Shown: in pieces, positions 9,960 through 20,938 of the stretch | Position numbering within the stretch: the first letter of the stretch is position 1 | How the letters are laid out: every line of letters begins with the position of its first letter | DNA from: Pseudopithomyces maydicus | Lineage: Eukaryota > Ascomycota > Dothideomycetes > Pleosporales > Didymosphaeriaceae | Reading direction: 5' to 3' | Assembly (NCBI GenBank): GCA_026873275.1 | Contig: JANTUC010000004.1 | Coordinates: 2,604,001-2,668,000, forward strand | Length of the DNA: 64,000 nucleotides | Program-made: the position numbers and the translations under genes | The notes under the pieces: generated by a model | The model's input: the letters and a program-made list of their open reading frames with translations, nothing else | Database searches by the model: none | Told to the model about the DNA's origin: nothing

Positions 9960-12480
9960 ATGGCCGACTACGAGGCCCTGAAGGACCAGTGGAGCGACAT
10001 TGAGGACAAGGATGGCGTCCGCCTCAGCTGGAACACCTTCCCCAGCTCGCGCATGGTATGTCCTGACGATGGTGTAGAGACAGTGAGGAATGCTAACAGA
10101 GAGGGCAGGAAGCATCGCGACTTGTTGGTAAGATGGATATCCCAAGGCGAAATACCAGGCACTGACCGGTGTAGTCCCCATCGGAGCCATGTACACACCA
10201 CTGAAGGAGACGGAGAGCCCGCTGCTTCCTTACGACCCCGTCTCTTGCAAGGCGCCATGCCGCGCTGTCCTCAACCCCTTCTGCCAGGTCGATATGCGCG
10301 CAAAGATCTGGCAATGTCCTTTCTGTATGCAGCGAAATGGCCTGCCTCAGCACTACAAGGACATCTCCGCCGAACAGATTCCCCCAGAGCTGCACCCCAG
10401 CAACACCACCATCGAGTACCGACTCCCGCGGCCGGCGCCCTCGCCCCCGATCTTCCTCTTCGTCGTTGATACTTGCCAAGAGGAGGACAGTTTGAAGGCA
10501 CTCAAGGACTCTATCATCATGAGTTTGAGCCTTCTTCCCCAATATGCCTTGGTCGGCTTGGTTACTTTTGGTACCATGGTAGGTGATCTCAGGCCATGTT
10601 CAAGATTTCAGCTCACATCAAACAGACCCAAGTGCACGAGCTCGGCTATACCGAATGCGCAAAGTCCTACGTCTTCCGCGGCAACAAGGACTACACCACC
10701 CAGCAGGTCCAGGAAATGCTTGGCCTTGGGCAGATAGCCCCACGCCCCGGCGTCCCAGTCCAGCCTGGACGACCTCCCATGCCTGTCGCTGGTCCTGGTG
10801 CACGATTCCTACTCCCCGTCGCGCAGTGCGAATTCCAACTCACGAATGCGCTGGAGCAGCTCCAGAGGGATCCTTGGCCGGTTGCCAACGACAAGCGAGC
10901 GCTGAGGTGCACGGGTGTCGCTCTCAGCGTGGCGGCTGGACTTTTGGAGACCTCCTTCAAGAACATGGGAAGCAGGATCATGCTTTTCAGCGGTGGTCCA
11001 GCGACCGAGGGCCCCGGTATGGTGGTTGGTCCTGAGCTGAGGGAGCCCATCCGATCGCATCACGACATCGACCGCGACAACATCAAGTACTACAAGAAGG
11101 CGCTCAAGTTCTACGACACACTAGCCAAGCGCATCGCGCACAACGGTCACATTGTCGATATTTTTGCCGGTTGTCTGGATCAGGTCGGTCTTCTTGAAAT
11201 GAAGGGGCTTGTCAACTCCACAGGTGGACACATGATCCTGACGGACAGCTTCACATCGTCCATGTACAAGCAGTCTTTCGCTCGTGTGTTCAACAAGGAC
11301 GAGAACGACAACCTGCTTATGGGCTTCAACGCCGATTTCGAGGTCCTTACCACCAAGGAGCTGAAGGTCACTGGTCTGATTGGTCATGCCATTTCCAGCA
11401 ACAAGAAGTCTTCTTCTGTCGGTGAGACCGAGTGTGGTATTGGTAACACATGCTTGTGGAAGATGTGCGGTATCAACCCAGAATCCAGTTATGGTGTCTA
11501 CTTCGAGATTGCTGGCCAAGGTGGCCCCAACCAGGTTGCAGCAGGTACACAGAAGGGCATGATGCAGTTCCTGACGTACTACCAACACTCCGATGGACAG
11601 TTCCATCTTAGGGGTGAGTCCAGTATATTCCGTCATTCTTTTCCAATGCTAATCCCCAATAGTAACAACTGTTGCACGTAACCTCAGCGGACCTTCGGGC
11701 GACCCCGCCATTGCCCAATCATTCGACCAAGAAGCCGCCGCCGTCCTCATGTCAAGGATAGCAGTCTTCAAGGCAGAGGTTGACGACGGCCCTGACGTCC
11801 TGCGATGGGTGGACCGAATGTTGATCCGATTATGCGCCCGATTTGCGGAATACCGCAAAGACGACCCTTCTTCTTTCCGTCTCGAGAAGAACTTTACCTT
11901 ATACCCACAGTTCATGTTCCACTTGCGCCGGTCACAATTCCTCCAGGTCTTCAACAACTCGCCCGATGAGACTGCTTTCGTCCGACACGTCCTGAACCAC
12001 GAGGATGTCAGCAACTCGCTCATCATGATTCAGCCTACGCTCGACAGCTACGGCTTCGACCACGAGGGCGGCCAACCGGTTCTCCTCGACTCCTCCTCGA
12101 TTCAGGCCGAGACCGTCCTCCTTCTCGACACCTTCTTCCACATCCTGATCTTCCACGGCGAGACCATGGCGGAATGGCGCAAGGCTGGGTACCAGGACCA
12201 GGAGGGCTACGAGAACTTTGCCGAGTTGCTGAGTGCGCCCAAGGCCGATGCCAAGGACCTCATCCAGGACCGCTTCCCGCTGCCCCGTTTCATCGTTTGC
12301 GACGCCGGTGGCTCGCAGGCGCGTTTCTTGCTCTCCAAGTTGAACCCGTCGACGACACATACCAGCGTGGGCCAGTACGGTGCGTCGGGTGCGTCGGCGC
12401 AGACCATCTTCACGGATGATGTCAGCTTACAGACGTTCATGGATCACTTGATGAAGTTGGCGGTGTCGGGTACGAGCTAG
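9960..12480 (+). CDS. SEC23: COPII coat subunit Sec23
   Basis: Inner-coat subunit of COPII vesicles and GTPase activator of Sar1 at ER exit sites. Exons: 9960..10055, 10109..10127, 10175..10578, 10626..11613 and 11663..12480, giving 774 residues, the usual length. The second exon is only 19 nt; it encodes EASRLV and is needed to keep the conserved start of the protein. The zinc finger is visible as Cys63/Cys67 and Cys86/Cys89 (IWQCPFCMQRN). The trunk begins PPIFLFVVDTC, the helical domain follows from about residue 520, and the C-terminal gelsolin-like part has LPRFIVCDAGGSQARFLLSKL. Frame is intact throughout. Paralogue Sec24 is excluded by the zinc-finger position and the Sec23-type C-terminus. 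Confidence 0.95.
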
Positions 12481-12792
12481 GTGGTGGAGGGGATAGACGG
12501 CGTACGAGCTTCGATTGTTGGGAGGTCACTGGTTACTAGAGTTATGGGCTAGCGAGGCAATAGGTGCATCTCATGATAGTTTTGCGTTGATTTGCGGGTG
12601 GCGGTGACGCCCTTTGAGATTAGCTAAAACATCCTATTTGATAATGATAACGTCCTGTAGCCGCGGTGATTGCACCCTATCGTACCCATTCGTATGTATA
12701 CTTAAGTCATATACTCTTCTATACTTGGAAACACATATGTTACAATTACTCCAACAACACTCCATACAAATACACTCCTTCCCTTTCCTCAA
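12481..12792. other. Convergent 3' region SEC23/CYT2
   Basis: 312 bp between the stop codons of two convergent genes; presumably both polyadenylation regions. No hairpin or repeat noticed. Confidence 0.4.
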
Positions 12793-13604
12793 TCACAACC
12801 CAACAAACTTCCAAGCCCTCATCTTCACCCCCTCCCACGTATTCAGCTTGGGCCGAACATCCAGGTAAAAACTCAACTCTTTACCCCCATCCTTCCCAGC
12901 ATAAAAATCAATCACATACTCAACCCGCGTCCCGCACCGATCCACCACCCAATCATGCCGATCAAACGGCGCCCTATACCCCATCCACGTATTCCACCTC
13001 GCGCGCGGCGTCATGGCCGACGCCAACCCCGAGAAGCTCGCCAGCCGCGGCCCCCGCACGACGCGCTCGCATACGGCGCCTCCCAGTCCTTGATCTGCGC
13101 CCACGCGCGCTCGTTGACCGCGTTGTGGATCGGCACAATGGTCCGCATGTCGGGCGCGGACGGCGAAAACGACTTGCGCTTCATGGCGTCGAAGAACATT
13201 TGCTCGGACGGGTAGATCCAGTTCCCCGACGCCTTGTCGGCGCCCGTGTCGCGCTCGGCGTTGGCGGGCGCGCTGCTGCTGGGGGCCGCGCCGGTGGGGA
13301 GCGCTCGGGGGATTGTGCTGATTTCCCGGTCGGTGCCCAGGCGGCGGAGGGGGTCTAGGGCGCCGGGGTGAGGCGCGGAGAGGGATTGGTTGAGGGAGGA
13401 GGAGTCGCAGCCGGGGGTTGAGAGGGCGTGCGTTGGGGTTGAGGGTGTGGGTGGGGATGGCGATGTGGATGCGGATGTGGATGTGGGTGGGTGCGCGGGT
13501 GGGTGGGAGGCGTTGGGGTTGGCTTTTTTGGCTTGGGCGAGCCAGGCTTCGCGGGTGGCGTGGTCGACGGGGCACTTTTCCTCGGCGGAGGGATCTTGCG
13601 CCAT
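12793..13604 (-). CDS. CYT2: Holocytochrome c-type synthase, probably cytochrome c1 heme lyase; frame break
   Basis: Mitochondrial intermembrane-space enzyme attaching heme to apocytochrome. Single exon, start at 13604 with the N-terminal CP motif EKCPVDHATREAW. The conserved body follows: NWIYPSEQMFFDAMKRK, IVPIHNAVNERAW, then FDRHDWVVDRCGTRVEYVIDF and LDVRPKLNTWEG. IHNAVNERAW and the single early CPV favour the CYT2 type over CYC3, which has HNFLNEG. The C-terminal third is in another frame: one base is missing in the run of five C (plus strand) at 13051-13055, within CGG/PRLASFSG. Adding one base gives 270 residues, the normal size. An essential respiratory gene is unlikely to be truly broken. 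A Pro/Ser/Thr-rich linker lies at residues 25-60. Confidence 0.85.
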
Positions 13605-14179
13605 TGTGGAGGTGTGGTTGTGGGTTTGGACGCTGGAATCGAACTGCGGAGTGGAGGCCGGCTGGCGCTGGCGATGAGGTATGCATGCATGTGCAATGGG
13701 GGAGAAAGAAAGTTGAGCTTGGGCCACGGAGGGCGGAAGTCTGGTGGCTGCTGATTGGCTGGGGCGCAGCGGTGGGTTAGTTCACCGCTTTGGGCTTTGG
13801 AGGGGTACAGGTCGGGGGTTGCCCCTTTTGTTTATCTGTTTACGGTCTGGCTGGTGCCGAGGAGAAGATTTCTGACGAGCTACCTACTCGAAACTCGAAA
13901 GGTATTCCAGATCAATTGTTTCGAGCTGCACGAGGATCGTTTCAAACCATTCAATTGGCGTCAGAGAAGCAAAGGTGCCTCAGTCCGACCAACCGAGACC
14001 CTGCATACATAAAATCTACGGAACCCGACCCCTCCTCACATCTCAGATCCCTCCCCTGTGCAACCACCAAAAGGACATATAAAACCAGGTGCGTCAATCT
14101 TGGCCCTAACCCACGGTACACGGTAGAGAGGCTGCGTGCGTGCATGCGTGTGCTGATACCCACCCAGACGCCCACCACC
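13605..14179. other. CYT2-MVD1 divergent intergenic region
   Basis: 575 bp between head-to-head genes, holding both promoters. An upstream in-frame ATG (13727) would extend CYT2 by 41 residues, but the CPV motif normally lies near the start. Confidence 0.45.
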
Positions 14180-15366
14180 ATGTCCGACATCTACCGCGCC
14201 AGCACCACGGCGCCCGTCAACATCGCCGTCATCAAGTACTGGGGAAAACGCGACCCCAAGCTCAACCTCCCCACCAACTCCTCCCTCTCCGTCACCCTCT
14301 CCCAAGACGACCTCCGCACCCACACCACCGCCTCGTGCTCCCCCTCCTACCCCAAAGAAGACACCCTCCTCCTCAACGGCTCCCCCAAGATGTCTCCGGC
14401 GCCCGCACCCAAGCCTGCTTCCGCGAGCTGCGCGCCCTCCGCACCCAGCTCGAGGACGCCGACGCTTCCCTCCCCAAGCTCTCCTCCTTCCCCCTGAAAA
14501 TCGTCTCAGAGAACAACTTCCCCACCGCCGCCGGCCTCGCCAGCTCAGCCGCCGGCTTCGCCGCCCTCGTCCGCGCAATCGCAAACCTCTACGAGCTCCC
14601 CGCGTCCCCCACGGACCTCAGCCGCATTGCGCGCCAGGGCTCCGGATCCGCCTGCCGCTCGCTGTTCGGCGGGTACGTCGGGTGGGAGCAAGGCTCTGCC
14701 GCCGACGGCAGCGACTCGGTCGCCTTCCAGGTGGCGCCCGCCTCGCACTGGCCCAACATGCGCGCCGTCATCCTGGTCGTCAGCGCCGCGAAGAAGGGCG
14801 TCTCCTCCACGACGGGCATGCAGACGACGGTGGCCACCTCGTCGCTGTTTGCCTCGCGCGCCGCCGAGACGGTGCCCCGCCGCATGCAGGAGATGCAGAA
14901 GGCGGTGCAAGAGCGCGACTTCGAGGCCTTCGGCAAGGTCACCATGATGGATAGCAACAGCTTCCACGCTACCTGCCTCGACACGTACCCGCCCATCTTC
15001 TACCTCAACGACGTGAGCCGCGCAGCGATCAAGGTGGTTGAGGCCATCAACGCCAAGGCGGGCAAGATCGTTGCGGCGTACACGTTTGATGCGGGGCCAA
15101 ATGCGGTGGTGTACTATTTGGAGGAGAATGAGAGTGAGGTTGCGGGCGTGTTTAAGAGCGTGCTTGGGGAGAAGGATGGCTGGCAGGGGGAGAGGGGGAG
15201 CAAGGTCCAAGCGGCCGATGCGAAGGCCGTGCAGGAGGAGGCGGGTGTGGCGGTGGAGTTGCTGAAGGAGGGAGTTAGCAGGGTTATCCTGACCGGTGTT
15301 GGAGAGGGGCCCGTGAAGACTGAGGAGAGCTTGATCGATGAGAAGGGCGAGGCGGTGAAGGCGTAG
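14180..15366 (+). CDS. MVD1: Mevalonate diphosphate decarboxylase; frame break
   Basis: GHMP-kinase-fold enzyme (ERG19 in yeast) making isopentenyl diphosphate from mevalonate 5-diphosphate with ATP, feeding ergosterol. No intron. The N-terminus has the family's APVNIAVIKYWGKRD and NSSLSVTLSQDDL. The ATP-binding loop is PTAAGLASSAAGFAAL, followed by RIARQGSGSACRSLFGGYV, with MDSNSFHATCLDTYPP and YTFDAGPNAV further on. The first 69 codons and the rest are in different frames. One C is missing in the run at 14382-14386, between LNGSP and DVSGARTQACFREL. With one base added the product has 395 residues, as expected. Both halves are fully conserved, so the break looks technical. Confidence 0.92.
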
Positions 15367-15941
15367 ATGGGATATATATACTCTTGACGTTGTACATAAT
15401 GGGTAATGCAATGGTTGGCATTTGCTGGACTTTTACGATCCGCCTTTTGTGCTTTGCTTGCTTGTGGTGAAGTGGGGACGGTGGTGTCGTTGGATTGTTC
15501 GATGCAATTAAGTGATCCCATTCCCGTGTCGATATTACGCAGTATCTCTTACGTGCCTTTGGTTGGAGTCGTCATGGCATATCTAGGTTCTTACGACGAT
15601 AACCAAGACACTGACGCAGTACCTTGCCTCCCCGATAGCCCAAGCAGTCTACTTCTCTTCGTACCAATCAAGACGCCTAAAAAGCACTAAAGTGAGAAAG
15701 CTCTCTGTGGGTAGTTTACATGCGTTGAGAAAGCCGCTCGTCTCTTAGTGTGGGCCACAGGAACAAAAGTCGGAGAAATGCTGTCACATTCACCTTCACT
15801 TTCACTTTAGAAATACTCGTCTCTCACTAGCGTACTTGCGCTCTTACCACAAGAACTATAAATACGCCGCCTCCTTGCTGTTCTCACTCTTCCCTCTTTC
15901 CCTCTTTCCACCACAAAACGATCCACACAACAAGAGTAGCC
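15367..15941. other. Intergenic region upstream of BTB 3
   Basis: 575 bp. The right end is a pyrimidine-rich leader (CTCTTTCC repeats at about 15890-15910), preceded by a TATA box. Nothing else recognisable. Confidence 0.4.
15857..15864 (+). promoter_or_regulatory. TATA box of BTB 3
   Basis: TATAAATA 78 bp before the start codon of the BTB gene, followed by a CT-rich leader typical of fungal transcription starts. Confidence 0.45.
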
Positions 15942-16713
15942 ATGAGCGCTGGAGAAGTGGTCGAGGAGCTCCACGAGCTAACTCCCGAGTACGCTGATCG
16001 TTTCCTCATTTGAAGCAGTTGCTAACATGCTTGAAGAAACATATTTCTCAGCCCGACCGTGACTATTAAAATTGGTCCATACGGCAGAGAGTACCAAGTT
16101 CACAAGGCTGTTCTTATGCATTATTCCGAGTACTTTCGTGGGGAATTGGAGCGCGAACACAGAGTGGGCAAGCTCGGTGAGGTGAGTTTTTTGTCATACC
16201 AGGTTCTTCGACTCTGGATGTCAGATGCTCATCGGACTGCTGACAACAATTCCCTCATTAGAATCTTCTCTCGTGGGCAAACGACAATGCAGTCCAGGCT
16301 TTGATTGTCTGGATGTATTCAAAAAACTCCCATGGCGGACCGAAGGCTGGGCCGATAACGACGATGGTTGCTTTGCACTTAATCGTGTTGTGGGTCTCAA
16401 CATTTTGGCGCATTGCTTGATCATTCCCGAGCTTAAGCGCCCTGCCCTTGAACTAGCTGTCAAAATATTCAACTCACACACTAATATTGAATCCTGCGTC
16501 TTCGGGAACGCATTTGAGGATTTACCACACCATCACCCCTTTCTACAGCTGCTCATCGATCATCACTGTCGCTCCTACAGGCCCGACTTCTATGGCATCG
16601 AGGACTTCCTCGCAGAAAAATCACACGAGGCTGTGGCTCGCGTTCTGAAGAAATATTCCGAAATGGAGGACAGGAATATCCCGCTGAAACTCTCGGACTA
16701 CTTGAAAGACTGA
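15942..16713 (+). CDS. Small BTB/POZ-domain protein (BTB 3 of 5), one frame break
   Basis: Exons: 15942..15988, 16052..16181 and 16262..16713; introns 63 and 80 nt in phases 2 and 0, the same plan as BTB 1 and 2. Exon 2 carries VHKAVLMHYSEYFRGEL, exon 3 continues with AVQALIVWMYSK and the helical C-terminus (GLNILAHCLIIPELKR, LLIDHHCRSY). The frame changes at the run of six A at 16321-16326, where one base appears missing. With it, the protein is 209 residues and lines up with its relatives. Intron positions match the minus-strand pair rather than its plus-strand neighbours. Function unknown beyond the BTB fold. Confidence 0.72.
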
Positions 16714-17484
16714 ACTGGTGACGGGATGCAGGCAAGGAGGAAAGAACAGCCGCCGCACAGGATATGAGATTGAGAACCAAATACAAATGGAAACGGACAA
16801 ATTTGGAAAGAGGAGATGGTAATGCTTCGGGGCTACTGGAAATATGGTGATAGCGGGATGAGGAACAGTCTGTGCTCTGAGCATGGACAAGGCATAAAAC
16901 GGTATTAGGGTGTTCTTTGATATGTCTGAACATTGGAAGGAACTTTGCACCTAATTCTGAATTCGGTTGACAGTTTTCCTGTCGCACGGGTTCTAAATAT
17001 TGCGTCTTCCAATTCTCATCTGCCGTGACTGTCATGCTTTGTCAAGAGCCATCGCCGTAACTTGGTGGTTTTAAATATCCGTTGAAGCTTCACTTCATGA
17101 AGTTCTCCTTGTAAAGTTCATCTTGTCATGATGTTTAAACGCATTTTACTCGCATCTGCGAGGAAATATACAACTGTCTTCAACGTAATTAATGTTGCTT
17201 TTCTCGACTTAAAGGCTTAGTAGATTCATGGCGATTCCTTTTCTGTGAGCGTACTTCTATATCATGTGCATGGGAATGATATGGTTATCAGTTTTGCAGA
17301 GAGTTGTGACTGGTTCGATCCGACTTGGTGATGTTGTACTTTGAAAGTGACGAAGTAAAACTCATGACGTCAGTGTAGCCTCACATCACTCCATCCGATT
17401 CACTATCCTATCGACTCGTTGTCATTGATTCTCTCTGTTTCAGCATTCCCAAAATTTCCAATTATACCACAAATATCCATAACC
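16714..17484. other. Intergenic region
   Basis: About 770 bp, AT-rich in its middle (17050-17250). No coding or repeat signal identified. Confidence 0.4.
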
Positions 17485-18024
17485 ATGTCGTCCTCCAAAT
17501 CGCCAGCGAACAACCCACACATTTACCCCGATCCCAACCAAGATGGTTCCACGATCCGTAAAGCCTTCTTTCTTGAGGCAATGGCAAATCTCTTCACCAT
17601 CCCGCTCATAACCAACACCCGCTTCGTGTTATCCTTTCTCGTTCTGCAACCTTCAGACATCAATCCTACTTCTGTCCTGTTTGCGCGCTTGTTTGGCGGC
17701 ATCATTGTAGGCGGTCTGACTTCGGCATTGCTGGCAGGTGCAACCAACACACGGAACGGCATCGAGTCTCGGCGGCCAACGTATCTCATGCTGGGTCTTG
17801 GGGAGGCACTTTTGATTCCGATCCTGGCAATTGAAGCGGCGAAGGAGGGCAAGGATGCGGCGCTGAGCACCAAGGCTGCGCTTGTGAGCATTGGTATATT
17901 GGTACCACCGCTGGCGTGGAGACTCTATGTGCTATTTGTCCGGCCGGAATTGTTGGGGAGGTATAGGGATGTTGGAAGGGAATCTAGTGCGGGCTCTGGT
18001 TCGAACGGCACGAAATGTGAGTAG
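17485..18024 (+). CDS. Hypothetical four-helix membrane protein
   Basis: Not recognised by name. The single long exon from ATG 17485 (MSSSKSPANN) encodes 179 residues with four hydrophobic segments: about 33-52 (FTIPLITNTRFVLSFLVL), 65-88 (ARLFGGIIVGGLTSALLAG), 100-120 (LMLGLGEALLIPILAI) and 132-152 (ALVSIGILVPPLAWRLYVLF). No signal peptide. An alternative end exists: a GTGAGT donor at 18017 and CAACAG at 18065-18070 would replace the last residues by a short exon ending at 18084. It sits inside the BTB block but has no BTB character. Confidence 0.55.
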   Translation: MSSSKSPANNPHIYPDPNQDGSTIRKAFFLEAMANLFTIPLITNTRFVLSFLVLQPSDINPTSVLFARLFGGIIVGGLTSALLAGATNTRNGIESRRPTYLMLGLGEALLIPILAIEAAKEGKDAALSTKAALVSIGILVPPLAWRLYVLFVRPELLGRYRDVGRESSAGSGSNGTKCE

Positions 18025-18084
18025 TAGCTATGCACGCCGCTCAAGGATGTACGCTCATTCTGCGCAACAGATGGATCGACATAG

Positions 18085-18428
18085 ATCTCCAAAGCAATAC
18101 TGGCACATTCGAGTGATCGATATATTCGATTCCACAGGTGTTCTGTAGGCAGTTAGTTGATATATAGCTACTCTATTTCTAGACGTGTAGCTATTTTACT
18201 TGGACCAACTGATGTTTATTACTAAGCTGCGCGTTTGCACCTCAGTTGTTTGATAACAAAATTGGGCGCGTAGTTCTATCTGTACCTGTTGAATTCCATT
18301 ACTAAGCTGCGCGTTTGCATCTCAGTTACTTCAAATCAAAACTTTCACTGACCACCTCGCTCCTCTTCTACACTCCGAGGACTACACTCCGAGGACTACA
18401 CTCAAACCTTCGTACCACCTCCGCAAAG
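18085..18428. repeat. BTB 4 upstream region with direct repeats
   Basis: A 29-bp direct repeat (ACTAAGCTGCGCGTTTGCA core, one mismatch) occurs at 18219-18247 and 18299-18327, exactly 80 bp apart. Closer to the gene, a 14-bp unit (CTACACTCCGAGGA) is repeated 2.6 times at 18368-18403. Both lie in the promoter/leader of the BTB gene that starts at 18429. Confidence 0.7.
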
Positions 18429-19360
18429 ATGCCAGCGGGTCAAGATTCATCGGCGGGACCCTCCGGGAAGCAGTACACTTCCAGCGAAGTGAATGCTATG
18501 TGAGTGACACATTGGGCTACTTTGGGAGACTGGCTAACGATTTATAGCGAGCGTTACACCTCTCCAATCATCACTGTGGTCGTTGGTGCAACTTCTACGG
18601 CTTTTCAAGTCCACCAAGAGCTTGCAATGCGCCACTCGAAGTATGAATATTGGAACTCCGCGACCTGTTTTACTATGAAGAGTGTCAGCTTGCAGGTATT
18701 TGCCATGTTCGTGGACTGGCTGTACAAGCAAAACCTGGTAAGTCTAACGAATCCCCACATAGTTTATCCCAAGATAAACAATACATCCACAAGATCCAAC
18801 GAATGTTTTGCGTATGCGAGCTGTTTTAATACTTCGCTAATCGTGTTTTACAACAGGCTTCTATCGGCGACTGGGACAAGGTCTATGGTGGCGCTGTACC
18901 CGATTCATGCCCCGAGGATCGTATCTTTGATGCATACCTTTTTGCGCACAACTACGCAGTGACCGGTCTCAAGATCGCTCTGCTTGAATTAGCCGTCACT
19001 TACTTCACAGCGAGGGTTCCGAAGCGCTTGACCATCGCCAAGGCATTCAGCGTTCTTCCGGATTCATCTCCGTTCCTTGAACTCTTGGTCGATGCCTTCT
19101 GCATCAATGGACTTCCGGGCGACCTCGATATGGCTCAAGGTCTCAATGCCAATCCATTTTCGACGGATTGGCTTGAATTTGGCTCTAACCTTCCATCCAA
19201 ATTCCTTGTTCGCGTCACAAAGAAGTATGCGGACATTGCAAAGGACAATGTGAAGAGGATGAGTCTAAGGAACGCAGACTACAAAAGTGAGGCTGAACTC
19301 CAAGGCGAACGCCCGGCTAAGCGCAAGTTTCGCAGTGCCCGACAGGGAGTGCAAAAATGA
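18429..19360 (+). CDS. Small BTB/POZ-domain protein (BTB 4 of 5)
   Basis: Exons: 18429..18499, 18548..18737 and 18857..19360; introns 48 and 119 nt in phases 2 and 0, giving 254 residues in an intact frame. Exon 2 includes the BTB strand-helix (TAFQVHQELAMRHSKY) through FVDWLYKQNL, so the second intron lies about 20 codons later than in BTB 1-3. Exon 3 has the helical region (AYLFAHNYAVTGLKIALLELAV, LELLVDAFC, LPSKFLVRVTKKYADI) and a basic C-terminus (RPAKRKFRSARQG) that might direct it to the nucleus; that is inference. The central SGYF signature is eroded here (HSKYEYWNS), so the BTB core may be divergent. Confidence 0.72.
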
Positions 19361-19679
19361 GACACACGCAGGGTGCATTGCAACAAGTCCTCTGGCGCAC
19401 GTGACGGGCTTGAAGCCCTTTTGGGGACTGGGATACCAGATTTAAAAAAGGGTTCAAATGGTCCAGATAACGGTCGTAGTTTGGCTAGGGGCTGCTCGAA
19501 TGTGCGGCTAAAAGTTTTCTAAGGTTTCATCAGATAGCCAATATGGAGAATGGGCAGCTATGAAAGGGTTCAACTGGATTTCCACAGCTCAGGGATTTTG
19601 GTGTGCTGGCTGCACTCCAAAGTATGACTTATGAATTTGATAATTTGAGAAAACCTGCCTATTGTGTGGTTGATTGTGA
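19361..19679. other. Intergenic region
   Basis: About 320 bp between BTB 4 and BTB 5. Nothing recognisable. Confidence 0.4.
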
Positions 19680-20938
19680 GTGACTGAGCCCGTCAACCGT
19701 TTGTTGTTATTTTCTCAAAACCGCCTACCTTCACTTGCCAACCACACCCCGCCCTTTGCGCCGGGCCTTGGACCTAGATACCTTGCAACCACAGCTCCAT
19801 CACTACTTTCGATGTCCGCCGTTATGAGGCACTTCGAGATGCACAATAGGCGGACATGGAAACTTGCCACAGGCGCAAATGCTCTGCCAGTCAGGAACAG
19901 GAGAAAAGAGAAACCTGAGCTCAACACAAAGTATGTAGACTTACCGGCGCACCTAGATTACCATGAGAAGTATACTAAGTGTTTAGGGACCTAATCCCGC
20001 ATTTCGTGCGCGTAAAATCAGAGGATGGTACCCCGTTCCGCATCCACAAAGCGCTTGCAATGCACTACTCTGGATGGTTTCGAGACCGCCTGGGCCCACA
20101 ATCGGTGGCGCGCGCCGACGACAAGATGATTCTAGGTAGCGTGGACAACAAAACGTTGGTAGCTTTCTTGGAATGGCTATACAAACAGTCAAAGGTGCGT
20201 TCGAAGAACTATGGGTGTCCGGATGCTTTGGCAGCTACCTCAAGAGAGAACAGCACATCGGGTCCTCGCGGCGAGTGAATTCATGAGATCGTACCTTCTG
20301 ACTGCAAACAGTGGCAACCACCCTCGTCGCCGGAGACAGGCTACGCGCGCTTTACTTCGCCGCTCGATGACGAAGGCCTCACGCGAGCATACATCTTCAC
20401 TGTGAGGTATTCTGTCCCAGCCATGAAGCGGAACATCATCGAGCGTGCGGTCGAGTTATTCAAACATAAAGGTCCGGAACATAGCGCCATCACTATGGCA
20501 TACGAAGAGTTACCGTCGTCTTCGCCGTTCATTCGCCTACTCGTTGATGCATTTTGCGCTCACCATAAACCATATACTCGAGGAAGTTCGATCACAGCCG
20601 CACCCACTGCTAATACCAATCTTTCTTCGTTCGATTCCGGTATTGGCATCGATTACGGCACTGATACTGCCATCATAGACGCAATGGATATCGACGATGA
20701 GTATGCAAATCCCCCGGACTCACCATCTGATACTGGATCCGACTTTCGAGGCAATGATGATATGAAGCTTTACGGCCTTCCTACAAACTTCATTCGCCGG
20801 GTCATAAAGAAGATGCGGAAGCTGGCAGCGGGTAATGTCAAACACGTTGTGCTCCATAGGTTCGATTATGAAGAGCTAAACCTTTCAGAAGATGGTGAGA
20901 GTCAGGCTGTGAAATTGAGAGGTGATTGGCGACGCTGA
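19680..20938 (+). CDS. Small BTB/POZ-domain protein (BTB 5 of 5)
   Basis: Exons: 19680 (or 19812)..19930, 19987..20194 and 20312..20938; introns 56 and 117 nt in phases 2 and 0. The first ATG gives 361 residues, the internal ATG at 19812 (MSAVMRHFEM) 317. The shorter form is closer to its relatives, whose first exons are brief. Exon 2 holds PFRIHKALAMHYSGWFRDRL and ends WLYKQSK, the same intron site as BTB 4. Exon 3 contains the helical region (LPSSSPFIRLLVDAFCAHH), an acidic insert of about 60 residues (GIDYGTDTAIIDAMDIDDEY) absent from the others, and the family end LPTNFIRRVIKKM. Frame intact. Confidence 0.75.
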
